Assembly: GCA_013423385.1 (NCBI GenBank)
Contig: BLZA01000021.1
Coordinates: 124,001-188,000, forward strand
DNA: 64,000 nt
DNA from: Naganishia liquefaciens
Lineage: Eukaryota; Basidiomycota; Tremellomycetes; Filobasidiales; Filobasidiaceae
Direction of reading: 5' to 3'
The notes under the pieces were generated by a model that ran no database searches, had not been told where the DNA came from, and saw only the letters and a list, made by a program, of their open reading frames with translations. This document shows, piece after piece, positions 1-10,490 of the stretch. The position numbers were made by a program, and so were the translations under genes. The first letter of the stretch is position 1, and every line of letters starts with the position of its first letter.

Positions 1-127
1 CTTGAACCTGTTTCACGGGAAAATATACAATCAGACAGACCAGACCTCATCCTTCCTTTAATATCCTCAATCCATCCTTGAACGCATCCTCCCATCTCGC
101 CTCGCCGATCAAATCACCCGACAACGC

Positions 128-942
128 CTACGACCTTCCCCCCGGCAAAAAGTCGACAAACAGATTCACACACGCCAAATCTTCATCATCCTTGTCATAC
201 GCCAACACGTTGACGCTGAACTTTGCACGCGGGATCTCCTTGGGCAACTCGACCGTCTGGGAGACGTCGTACGATCCCGGGGTGATGGGGCATTGGACTG
301 TTGCGTTGGCGTTTCGACTGCGCCAAGGAAACGGATTAGCAACGGGAAAGCAGGGGAAAGGGAGAGGAGATGCGTACGCTTCTTCGCAGATGTCAAAGTC
401 CTTCTGCAAAAGCTTGATCAAACCGAGCTTGACGACCACGTGCGCCCATGCACCCTCCTGAATCGCTCGTCAGTAAAGCGTCTCATTGGATGAGGCGGCT
501 GTAGAGACCCACCTCGATGGTCTTGAGCACGTCGGCTTTAACGTTGACGGTCAGATTCTTGCCCGGAGCGGGTGGATCGGGGTTGACGTTGATTTCCTTG
601 ATTTGACTACGGGGGAAACGACATGACGAATCAGATCCCAGGCACGTTGACAGTCCCGATGGACACGTACACCGCATCGGTTGTGAGTCCTGGAGATTCC
701 GACATCAGTTTTATAACACATGATGAGCGCAAAGTGAGAGACTCACCACAATCCTCCCACCACCAACCGCCCATCGTGCCCATTCCCTCACCCGCCAACC
801 CGGCCAACTCCTTGCCCACGACCGACGCACCCCACGAAACGAGATCGATCACGCCCTCGGGTCCTGCCACGGGCGCGGGCACAGCGTGGGTAAGGAGACC
901 AGCGGTGCTGAGAAGAAAGGCTGTCAATGCTGTAAACTTCAT
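128..942 (-). CDS. NPC2: ML-domain lipid transfer protein (NPC2/phosphatidylglycerol-phosphatidylinositol transfer type)
   Basis: Proteins of the ML/NPC2 family bind sterols or phospholipids in the vacuole lumen or secretory route. The product is about 195 residues, in five exons on the minus strand. It opens with a clear signal peptide (MKFTALTAFLLSTAGLLTHA), then a W-x-D-C-G start of the ML fold and the stretch DAVQIKEINVNPDPPAPGKN, which appears only when two short introns are removed. Later exons give the conserved VKLGLIKLL, DICEEA, CPITPGSYD and the C-terminal VNLFVDF. All four introns have GT...AG ends and restore the family order exactly. The stop at 128 follows the usual end of the domain. 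The gene is divergent from CCS1, with 291 bases between the two start codons. The domain call is secure; the precise lipid ligand is not visible. Confidence 0.9.
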
Positions 943-1233
943 AGTTGTCTTGTTGGATGACGGAAATGATAGGCAAAGGAGGAAAGGGGAGGCGGTCCGA
1001 TGAATACGGGCAGGAGGGCGTCGGGGGACGATGATGCCATCGTGACTCACCGACGGGTCACGTGTTTGTCCGTCGGCGGCCGAGTGGAGGGCGAGAATGG
1101 CTCGGGTCGGGTATTACTCAGCACAAGAGAGCGAGCGGGGTATATCGCGTTAATTGCTGAAGCATTCGACTTTTACAACAGCCACTCGTCCGTCTCACCA
1201 TCATCAACCCGGGGATACACTCATCGCACCATC

Positions 1234-2310
1234 ATGGTCAACGAATCAAAACCCTCTGTCTCATTCAAGGTATGTTCCCCGGCAAGACCGTTGTGCTCAC
1301 ACGCTGACTCTCCACCGCAGACAGAATTCGCCGTCGACATGACATGTCAATCCTGCGTCTCCGCCATTCGCTCGGCGCTCGAGCCTCTCCCAGGAATCGA
1401 GTCATACGATATCGACCTCGCGCGGAAACAAGTCGTCGTGACGGGTAAAGCTGCACCCTCGGCGGTTTGTCGGGCGTTGAAGGATACGGGCCGGCAGGTG
1501 CTCGTCCGTGGCTCCGGAACCGCGAGCGGTGAGTCTGCACAACGGTGTTTTTCCCCCTTGTGGTCAACGCTGAAGAGCAATGGTAGGGACACACGAAGGT
1601 GCGGCCGTTGCGATTCTCGAGACGCCTCTTCCGGAGATTACAACAGCCTCGGCAACGCCCGCGCAGCTACAAGAATCTCAACAAGTACACGGCATCGCTC
1701 GCATGGTACAGGTCTCGACCTCGCCGGTCCTCATGCTCATGGACCTCACCGTCAAATTCCCCGGCTTCCCATCGACGCCAACAAAAGCATCATCATCACC
1801 ATCATCATCGATAACGCAACCACCAACGTACGACGTTTATGTCGCCACAACAGGCGACGTTACTTCCCCACCTACCACCACCGGCCCGCCTCACATCCCG
1901 CTCACGACGCTCACCCCGGACCCATCAACAGGCTACGCCGACGCATTCATCGAGCTCCCCCTCGGACTATGGAACATCATTGGACGGGCCATGGTGGTTG
2001 AGCCGTCGGCGGATGTACAACGGAGAATAGCAGAGGCGCAGCAGAGGGTAGACGATGCGGAACGGAGGGTGCGTGAGGCCGAGGCCGTGATTGGACGTAG
2101 GGGAAGGCTGGGGATCTTGGCGGGTGTCATTGCACGTTCGGCCGGTGCATGGGGGAACGAGGCAAGTCTTTCTTCCTCTCGACCTTTTTATTTTATTTGG
2201 CGGCACGGCTGATTCCGCCTTTTCCGCGAACGTAGAAAACGGTCTGTGCATGCAGTGGGAAGACGATGTGGGAAGAGGGACGCATGATGGAGGACAAGGT
2301 GCGCGTTTGA
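1234..2310 (+). CDS. CCS1: Copper chaperone for superoxide dismutase
   Basis: Ccs1 loads copper and the disulfide into Cu/Zn superoxide dismutase in cytosol and mitochondria. The product is about 295 residues, in four exons. Domain 1 is an Atx1-like heavy-metal domain with the MTCQSC copper motif near residue 20. A divergent SOD-like domain follows (FIELPLGLWNIIGRAMVVE). The C-terminal domain has the CACSGKTMWEEGR tail with the C-x-C copper-transfer motif. Odd points: a charged, heptad-like stretch (around positions 2010-2090) sits between the SOD-like domain and the conserved GVIARSAGAW. The last intron starts with GC (gcaagt near 2161), and only this joint brings the C-x-C tail into frame. 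The start ATG at 1234 has a short first exon ending at SFK. The family call is very safe. Confidence 0.92.
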
Positions 2311-3804
2311 TGCGCTAGGAGGCGAATGTTCCGGCTCGAGAGCGTCTCGTGCGGATGAGTTCGAATGTCGACATCTGGTCAACCACATTTCGTTATGCAT
2401 TGCCCTTGAGGGGGAGATCATTCATGCTGTCTTTTGCGCATCTCAAACCGTTATGAGGCGTCTCCTCAGGAATCGTCACGATTTTCCACCTTTAACAGAG
2501 GACGACGGAAAAATCAAAACCAGATCGTTGTAGAGCCCGACCACGCTACCAGTCTTGACAGACAACCACCTGCATCGTAACGGCCGCGAACCCTCCATTC
2601 GGACCGACTGTTGGCCTCTCTGCCTGGACTCAATGCAGGTCTCATCCATTCAAATTTCAGTGGACTGTTAGGGTGCTGCCTCGCGTTCCAAGGAATCTCG
2701 CTTGACACGATGAACGTGTCGCTCCAAGTCAGGAACGACAGCCCGCCTGTCCACCCGCTGGATCATACCACTCTTGATGGCTCCCTGATCTCCCTGAGCG
2801 TCCTTATCAAGCATGTGTGTCCCAGTTGTACAAGACGATAGGCGTCATCGGGCACCAGAAGCTGCGCCAGGGTAGAGCGCGCCGTTACATCCGTGATGAC
2901 CGTCTTCTGCGACGTGTACTATCTCCGACTTGCGCGTTCCGTCCAATCTGCTGTTTAGTCCGAGAGGACAATTCCAAGCAACCCGTGTTATCTGCTGCAT
3001 GCGCTAGCTCTCAAGGTCTGTTATCTAACCAGCTATCTGACCTCTATCTTACCTAACCGACTACCCCGAGCGCTATTCAACTCCCCCGAAGCCGCCACGC
3101 AGGGTAACGACGCTCGCGTGAGATTGATGTTTCCGACTGATAAAGCGCACGCACGCGCGCGGAGCACCAGCTGGAGCGGAACACCTCTTCTGGTTTTATG
3201 CGTTTCGGGATCGGGACGGCTAGAGGACGCTCGAGGTTGTCTCATCAGGTACTGGCGACAGTAGGGGGCCAACATTTACCGTTGGGATGCAGATGGCGGG
3301 TTTGAGAGCATCTCGAGAGTCTCTTGGTAGGTCCGCCTCGACGAGATCCAGGCCTCACAGTAGGGGGACGAGAAGATAGCATGCCATCGGCCCGCAACGC
3401 CTGTAATACGACAGACTACTTCATCTACCTGGGTATCCGACTACCGCGAGCGAGACAGAATATCCGACAAGACGCACCTTGACGCTGTACCCAAGAAAAC
3501 TTGACAATTCCCTCACAACAGTTCGCGATTCTATCCAATCAACGAAAGCCCATTTAAAAAAAAAACAGGTCAATGACCACGCGGTTACGGCTCTTGGCGT
3601 TGATCTCGTCGCGGCGACGGCGATACGGTATTCGAAGATCAGGGTAAAATAGACGAGTATCAGATGTCATTTACCCGGAAGGCAGAGTCAGCTGTGCCGG
3701 CCCGGATGGCTACAGTCGCGGCCGCAGACGATCAGTGTGGCGGTTCTGAAAGCATTCTGACGGGTTTTTGAACTTGATCAAGCTGCCTGGCCTGCAGGAA
3801 AGAG

Positions 3805-3805
3805 A

Positions 3806-3859
<54 letters not shown>
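3805..3859. repeat. (CT)n microsatellite
   Basis: A nearly perfect CT dinucleotide run of about 55 bases, with one interruption (ccct) near its start. It lies in non-coding DNA. Confidence 0.95.
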
Positions 3860-3863
<4 letters not shown>

Positions 3864-4909
3864 AAGACTCGGTCGTGAATATACTATCACTGCGATCGAT
3901 CAAGCTGACGAGGACCGCATGGGTCCGTTTCTTGGCGAAAAATGTCATTCGGGCCGAAGCAGGTGCTTGAGGCTTTTTAATTTTGTTTGGTCGGATAGCT
4001 ACCAAGGCAGCTACAGTAGGATATCATCCAGGTTTGTTGTTGCGCTGTCATTGCTGCGAGGATCCTTGGATCAACAAAAAGGTCAAACAAGCGCTCCCCA
4101 AGATGGCTGAGTGGGTGCAACAGATTTCTCAAGTCCGCATCAGATCTTGTCGAGTCCCTATCCCGCTCCACGGCCTGATGCATGTCCCTTGTCTTTCGCT
4201 CCATGACGAGAAGGGGGCACCCTTTGGACCCCGTGCGGTGGCCTAGATCTGTCCAGCTGACCTTCTCTCGGCGGCGCTGACTGTAGCTGTCGATTGGCTC
4301 GCGTCCTGTAACCACAAGCTAATCAGCTAGCTACCCTCGGAATCAAGTCTGGACAGAGCGAGCGATATGACGGCAAAAACGCCGCTGCTCGAAACGCGAG
4401 CTTCTAACAGCCTTCTAACCCGTTGCCCGTCGGTTCCACTCCAACTCTCGCTCTTGGGGGGTGGGGGGAAAAGCGCCCGAAAAAGACACAAGCAAATCCG
4501 ACCAGTACGTCAAAGGATGTCTCAGGTGATCCTGCAGCTGGGCAGAGCTTGTTGCGATGTGCGCGAATTCAGAGTTCCAGCGCGCCAAGCAGGGGTAAGG
4601 CTCCAGCGTTTCCGCCTCATCAGGGGAGGGGGGCGCAGATGACGGAGGAAGAGATCTCCTTGGTCCAAGCCAGTCAGACGAGCATATCCCGCTCAGGAGG
4701 GGAGGGGGGACGCAACGCACGAGAGGTGAGACGCTCTGCAGCTCCTCTGCGCGACGCACGCGAGCTCTCCGCCGGGAGCGCGTAGACAATAATGATCTTC
4801 CCCCCAGTCGCCCGCGGGCAACAATAACCGGGGGATGGGCTCCAATCAGCAGGGCGGGCAGGCGGTCGTGGGGCGCCTGCTTGTTCGCTTATAATCTTGC
4901 TACGGTTTC

Positions 4910-4948
4910 TTATCTCGTCGTCCCCGGCACTGCTATCTCGCCTTATCG
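4910..4948 (-). promoter_or_regulatory. Cluster of three GATA-factor-like sites
   Basis: Three matches to HGATAR lie on the minus strand within about 40 bases: AGATAA at 4910-4915, AGATAG at 4933-4938 and CGATAA at 4943-4948. They sit 85-125 bases before the permease start. Fungal nitrogen-catabolite GATA activators bind such motifs; binding here is inferred. Confidence 0.45.
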
Positions 4949-4962
4949 CACCGCGGGCCATC

Positions 4963-4969
4963 ATATAAG
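4963..4969 (+). promoter_or_regulatory. TATA-like box of the amino acid permease
   Basis: The heptamer atataag lies about 65 bases before the ATG at 5033, in an otherwise GC-rich promoter. Confidence 0.4.
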
Positions 4970-5032
4970 GAGCGCGCCTCGCCCCCGAGTGACTTCCGTC
5001 CCTGTAGACCCAAACGATTCCCCTTGCCCACC

Positions 5033-7141
5033 ATGAGATCCGACAAGTTGGACGGTGAAAAGCCCCCCGTCTACGACGACAGCGCCGCCGTCGTCGCGCC
5101 CGTCGACGAGCGCGAACTCAAGTATGAACAGCCGACGGAATTCTATGATCCCTCCAAGGAGAGCATCTGGACGCGGGCCGGTCTCAACTTTGAGTCGTAC
5201 AAGCGTGCGCCCGGTGTCACCGGTGGCCAAGAGGTCGCCGGTATCGAGGACCCCGAGGCGTACGAGCGCAGGCTCAAAGAGTCGCCAATGTTGCAGCAAA
5301 AGATGAAGCCTCGTCATTTGCAGGTCAGTAGGCGACACCGGGTTTTATGATCTTGCTCCGACGAGTCTTTGCTGATTCGAGTCTGCCAGATGATTGCCGT
5401 TGGTGGATCTATCGGTACAGGTCTCTTTATCGGTTCTGGTTCAGCTTTGCGTACCGGTGGTCCCGCCGGTGTCGTCATCGGCTGGCTCATCATGGGTTTC
5501 ATGTTGATCAACGTCACTCAAGCACTCGGTGAAATGGCCATCATGTACCCGGTTTCTGGTGGTTTCTACACGTTGGCATACCGTTTCCTCGATGAGAGTT
5601 GGGCTTTTGCTATGGGCTGGAATTACTTCCTTCAATGGGCTGTCGTGTTGCCGCTTGAAATTACCGCCGCCGCTATCACTGTGCAATATTGGACGACAGA
5701 AGTCAACGTGGCGATCTGGATCACCGTGTTCTTTATCGCCATCATCGTTATCAATATCTTTGGTACACTCGGTTACGCCGAGGAGGAGTTCTGGAGTTCC
5801 TGCTTGAAGCTGCTGGTCACTTTGATGTTCATCATTGCTGGTCAGTATCTTTCAAGCCCCCAGATCGAGCAGATGACTGAGCCGCATCTCCAGGTATCGT
5901 CTTCGTCTGTGGTGGTGGCCCCGCCGATTCTCCCTACGGCAGCTACGTCGGTGGACGGCTCTGGCAAGACCCGGGAGCGTTCTCCAACGGATTCAAGGGT
6001 GTCTGCTCCGTCTTTGTCACCGCTGCCTTCTCGTTTGCCGGAACTGAGCTTGTCGGTCTGGCCGCATCTGAAACGCCCAACCCGCGAAAGACCATGCCCG
6101 GTGCTGGTGAGTCGTCCTCCCGAGTAGTCCCTGGGCTCCGCCGCTGATTCCCCTTCTCAGTCAAGCAGACCTTCTGGCGAATTTCCGTCATCTACCTGAC
6201 CTCGTTGACCATCATTGGTCTCTTGATCCCTTACACCGACGACGGACTCTTGGGTAGCAGCAGCTACGACGCCGCCGCTTCGCCGTTCGTTCTCGTCTTC
6301 AAGCGAGCCGGCGTCAAGGGTCTTGACCACCTCATCAACGCCACCATCTGCATCTCGGTGCTTTCCATCGGTCTTTCCTGCGTCTACGCCGGATCCCGAA
6401 CATTGACCGCCATGGCCGAGACCGGATTCGCGCCCAAGGTTTTTACCTACGTTGACAAGTCGGGTCGACCCTTGTTCTCCGTTCTCGCCGTCTTGATCTT
6501 TGGTCCGATCGCCTACGTCAACGTTGTTGCCGCCGGAGGCACAGTCTTCAACTGGCTCTTGGCCTTGTCCGGTCTCTCGACCTTGTTCACCTGGGGCAGT
6601 ATCTGTCTCTGCCACATTCGATTCCGAAAGGCATGGAAGGTCCAGGGCCACGATGTTCGAGAACTTCCGTTCCGCGCCATGTTTGGCGTCTACGGCTCCT
6701 GGGCAGGATTCATCTTGATCATCTTGGTCTTGATCGCCCAATTCTACGTCGCCGTCTGGCCCGTCGGAGGCATGGACCCGGATCCCAACCAGCGAGCTAT
6801 CGGCTTCTTCCGTAAGTCTCGCCGTGAAAGAGCGGCGGTGTGGTCGTGCTGAGTTCCGCGCTCTTGCGCGCTCTTTAGAATCCTACTTGGCTGCCCCCGT
6901 CGTCATCGCATTCTACATTGCCGGATACATCTGGAGGCGACAGACCCCGAAGCGGGCGAGCGAGATTGACCTGGATGTAGGTAGTCGTGTCTCACGCCGA
7001 CGAGACCCATGGCTGACCCGTCTTTCTCTTCAGGCCGGACGAAAATCGTGGCTCACCGTCGAACAGATGGAGGAGTACCGAGCCGAACGACGAGCGGCGC
7101 CGATGTACAAGCGTATCTACCGATTGCTTTTCAGCAACTAA
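5033..7141 (+). CDS. Amino acid permease (YAT/APC family)
   Basis: A plasma-membrane proton-coupled amino acid transporter. The product is about 600 residues with twelve expected membrane segments. After a roughly 95-residue hydrophilic N-terminus comes the family signature MIAVGGSIGTGLFIGSGSAL. Further conserved blocks are YPVSGGFYTLAYRF, the ETPNPRKTMPGA loop and SRTLTAMAETGFAPKVF. The C-terminal tail ends ...YKRIYRLLFSN. Several introns of about 55-70 bases split it, the first just before the signature. I used ATG 5033 because it directly follows a 5' leader with a TATA-like box and no upstream ATG is in frame. It is convergent with the aldehyde dehydrogenase. Substrate range cannot be read from sequence; general amino acid or basic amino acid uptake are both possible. 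Confidence 0.9.
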
Positions 7142-7839
7142 GCGCTTGCCGGCTCGGAGCAGTGCCAACCCACCATGTCGATATTGTATGCGAGTCGGGT
7201 TTGGTAGGTGGACATGGGTTGGTGCATGTATCATTTTTTCGTACTTTGTAGTCTTGCGTGCAAAAGCGCGAGGTTGTATGCGTTCGGGAAGATACTGGGG
7301 ATATCGTATAATCATGCGATTACTGTGATTCAATCGGCTGTTATCGCGTCACCTGCGACTAGAGATCGCTTTGGATCGGATCTGGCTGGGACGAGGAGCA
7401 GACGTCATGAAAGGCAACGATTGCCAAGGATTGCGATCAGCTGCCTGGACTTTCCTGAAGGACGATTCTTGTTGACTGATCGATCAAAGGCTCGAGGCTT
7501 GCGTAAAGACTTTCTAGCCTTCTGTTGGTCGACATGAACTGCAGAATGACGCCCCGATGGCGAAAAACGACTGGCATGTCCTTACGTTGTTTCGAGATGC
7601 GAGCAAACCTTGTCGGACCAAGGGCCATCAACTTGGGGACTTTGGCCGCGCCAGGACGATTCTGCATGTTCATCTCGAAGGTATCGCTATTTCCCTAAAT
7701 GTACAACAGGCCAACGCCACTATTTCCTTTTTATTGCGAGCTCGGATGATCTCACTTGACTTGCTCTAAACCGGCCAGCTCCTGAAATCGCCATATCAGT
7801 ATCACGCTCAGAGGACTATTGCACCCGCGCCTCGTCCAC
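7142..7839. other. Intergenic region between convergent genes
   Basis: About 700 bases shared by the 3' ends of the permease and the aldehyde dehydrogenase. No supported gene. A possible last mini-exon of the dehydrogenase (about 7752-7790) falls here. Confidence 0.5.
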
Positions 7840-9914
7840 TCACATCGTCGCATCCAACGCATGGTGCACCGCCTTGACCTGCGTATACGCCTCGAGTCCA
7901 TACGTGCCCAACTCCCTCCCGATCCCGCTCTGCTTGAACCCGCCAAACGGCGCCTGCACATGCAGCAGCGCGTACGAGTTGACCCAGACCGTGCCGGCCT
8001 CGAGCGCACCGGAGACGCGCATGCTCTGCTTAGCGTCGTTGGTGAACACGGCAGCGGCAAGGCCGTACGTGGTGTTGTTGGCGAGTTCGAGGGCTTCCTC
8101 TTCGGTCTCGAACTTGGAGACGACGATGACGGGGCCAAAGATCTGCGGGGACGCCGGTCAGCTTGGGGCAAGAAACCCTCGGAGTGACTCACCTCTTCCT
8201 GGACACACTTCATGTCCTGCTTGACATTCGTAATCACCGTGGGCGTGATATAGAATCCCTCGCTCTGGTCCCACTTGCCCCCGCCTGTGGCAATCGTCGC
8301 GCCATTCTGCTTGGCGTCCTCGATGTAGCCCAACACCTTGTCACGCTGCGCCTCCGAGATCAACGGACCGAAAGACGTCGCTTCGTCCGAGGGCTGTAGG
8401 GGCATCGGGACATCAGTACGCGCGCGAGAGACCGTCACGGCGTCCAGGGGCTCGCTCACCTTGCCAATCGCCGAGGCTTTACCACGCGCAACAAGCGCCT
8501 CGACGACCTTGTCGTAGATCCCACTCTGGACGTACACTGTCCACAGGCGTCAGTCCCCCAAAAGCAGTTTCCGAAAGATATCGCCCTTGCGTGAATGACT
8601 CACGTCGCGATCCCGCACAACAGTCCTGGCCCGAATTGAACCAGATACCGAGCGCGAGCCAGTTGGCCGTCTCCTCGACGTCGGCCGAGTTGAACACGAG
8701 CGCGGGCGACTGTGGGTGAGAGGCCAAAGAGTTTCAGCACGAGCGCGGTCGGATATCCGGGGTGGGATAAGATGGGGCCTTACCTTGCCGCCCAATTCGA
8801 GCGTGACTTTTTTCAAGTTGCTCTGCGCCGCGGCCACCGAGATTCTCCGTCCCGTGACGACGCTGCCCGTGAACGCCACCTTGTCGATATCCATATGCTC
8901 CGCAATCGCCGCGCCCGTCGTCGCTCCCAACCCTGGCAACGTCTGCACCACTCCAGCCGGGAACCCTGCCTCGAGCGCGAGATCACACAGCTTGAGGGCC
9001 GTCAGCGGGGTGAGTTCCGAGGGTTTCATGATGACGCAGCAGCCGGCTGCGAGGGCGGGGCCGACTTTCCATGCCCACATGAGCATTGGCTGTAGGGGGG
9101 TGGCAAGGGTTAGTGGCGTGTGGGAGGGGGGCGAGAAGAGGGGACTTGCGTAGTTCCAGGGGATGCTAAAGGGGTGATTAGCATGGGTTCAGTTGAGGTG
9201 AGGAGAGAGGGGGGGGCTCACATCTGTCCGCAAACGCCAATGGGTTCGTGAAGGGTATAGATCAACTTGTCCTTTCCAAAAGCGTCGATCGTCTGACCTG
9301 CGCACGCGCGCACACGATGTCTTTCAGCCCCGACCTTTTGGCTCCGCAACGCCAACAGGGACATACCATGCATTTTATCCGCCAATCCGGCATAGTACCG
9401 TAGACACGCAACACTATCCGCAACATCGGCATCCCGCGCGATGCGGACGCCCTTGCCGCTGTTCCAGGATTCGAGCTCGGCGAGGAGATCCGTGTTGGCT
9501 TCCATGAGGTCGGCGAATTTGTTGAGCACTGGTGCACGTTTGAGGGGTTTAGCGATATTCAGAAAAAAGGAGAGATGCATAGGAATTGGAACGCACGAGC
9601 GGCTCGTTCCGTCGCTTGAACGGTCTTTCCCCATGTCGTCTTGAACGCCTTGCGCGCGTGCTTGACGGCGGTATCGACGTCTTCTTTACTGGCGTGCGCG
9701 AAATCCAACAACTTTTGGCCCGTAGAAGGATCCACCGTGGAAAATGTCTTGCCGTCGGATGACTTGGTCCATTCATTGTTGCTATCGGGGGGTTTTGTTT
9801 CAGCGGATGGATGAGCACAGGAAGAGAGACGGGGACTCACATGAAGAGACCGGTCGGGACGGTCGCTTCGCGGCCCGAGGGAAGCGTGACGGACTGGTGC
9901 AGTGCAGAGGCCAT
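7840..9914 (-). CDS. Aldehyde dehydrogenase (NAD(P)-dependent)
   Basis: Oxidises aldehydes to acids. The product is about 500 residues in many exons. Visible blocks in order: an N-terminal [20 protein letters not shown], the PWNY start of the cofactor domain, [20 protein letters not shown], the FTGS turn, LELGGK carrying the general-base Glu, GQDCCAGS with the catalytic Cys, FGPLI, IFGPV, and near the end [15 protein letters not shown] and [11 protein letters not shown]. The start ATG at 9914 gives [14 protein letters not shown]. The stop at 7840 follows the usual family end. An alternative donor (gtgagt) just before it could add a few residues and end near 7760 instead. It lies between two transporters and next to a transcription factor. 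Oxidation of 4-aminobutanal is inferred from context only; generic acetaldehyde dehydrogenase is the main alternative. Confidence 0.9.
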
Positions 9915-10266
9915 GGTTGCGATGTGTCTACGTGTGATACGTGCGATGGGCAGCCGGGTGAGGAGCATGGCTGGGTGGGCCAGTGTATATATCCTGCGTC
10001 GAGCGGGAGGGGGGAGGGGACACCGAGATGCAGCACGGGGCGCATGCAGGGCGCGTCCCGGCTATATTCCCGTGCGAGCCAGGGCGGGTTTAGCCGAGAT
10101 ACGCGCGGGCGGGGGCAAGGGGCCGGGTAATCTAGGTTGAGCCGCCAGGTCCACGGGCATATGCGCATGGCACCTCGACCGTGGGTTTACGAAACGATAC
10201 GAATCAAGTCGTCACGTCTACTCGGACGTACAGAACCGCCGTGGTACAACACACCGCAGCGCCTCC
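9915..10266. promoter_or_regulatory. Divergent promoter of aldehyde dehydrogenase and transcription factor
   Basis: GC-rich region ending at the assembly gap. A tatatat motif at 9986-9992 is about 70 bases before the dehydrogenase start on the minus strand. The start of the transcription factor is not visible here. I see no HGATAR site. Confidence 0.45.
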
Positions 10267-10490
10267 NNNNNNNNNNNNNNNNNNNNNNNNNNNNNNNNNN
10301 NNNNNNNNNNNNNNNNNNNNNNNNNNNNNNNNNNNNNNNNNNNNNNNNNNNNNNNNNNNNNNNNNNNNNNNNNNNNNNNNNNNNNNNNNNNNNNNNNNNN
10401 NNNNNNNNNNNNNNNNNNNNNNNNNNNNNNNNNNNNNNNNNNNNNNNNNNNNNNNNNNNNNNNNNNNNNNNNNNNNNNNNNNNNNNNNNN
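10267..10490. other. Assembly gap (run of N)
   Basis: 224 unknown bases, flanked by C-rich sequence. They probably hide the first exon of the transcription factor that follows. The true gap length may differ. Confidence 1.

Larger units (their letters stand above)
2311..5032. other. Long intergenic region upstream of the permease
   Basis: About 2.7 kb without a convincing gene. The open frames here are short, resemble no known family and lack splice-linked partners. It holds the (CT)n microsatellite and, at its right end, a GC-rich promoter with GATA-type motifs and a TATA-like box. A non-coding RNA cannot be excluded from sequence alone. Confidence 0.6.

Noticed and set aside
1000-2001. 333-codon plus-strand frame over CCS1
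   Set aside because: It shares part of one CCS1 exon, then drifts into a non-conserved frame through an intron.
6157-6741. 194-codon Asp/Gly-rich minus-strand frame inside the amino acid permease
   Set aside because: Shadow of the permease membrane helices on the other strand.
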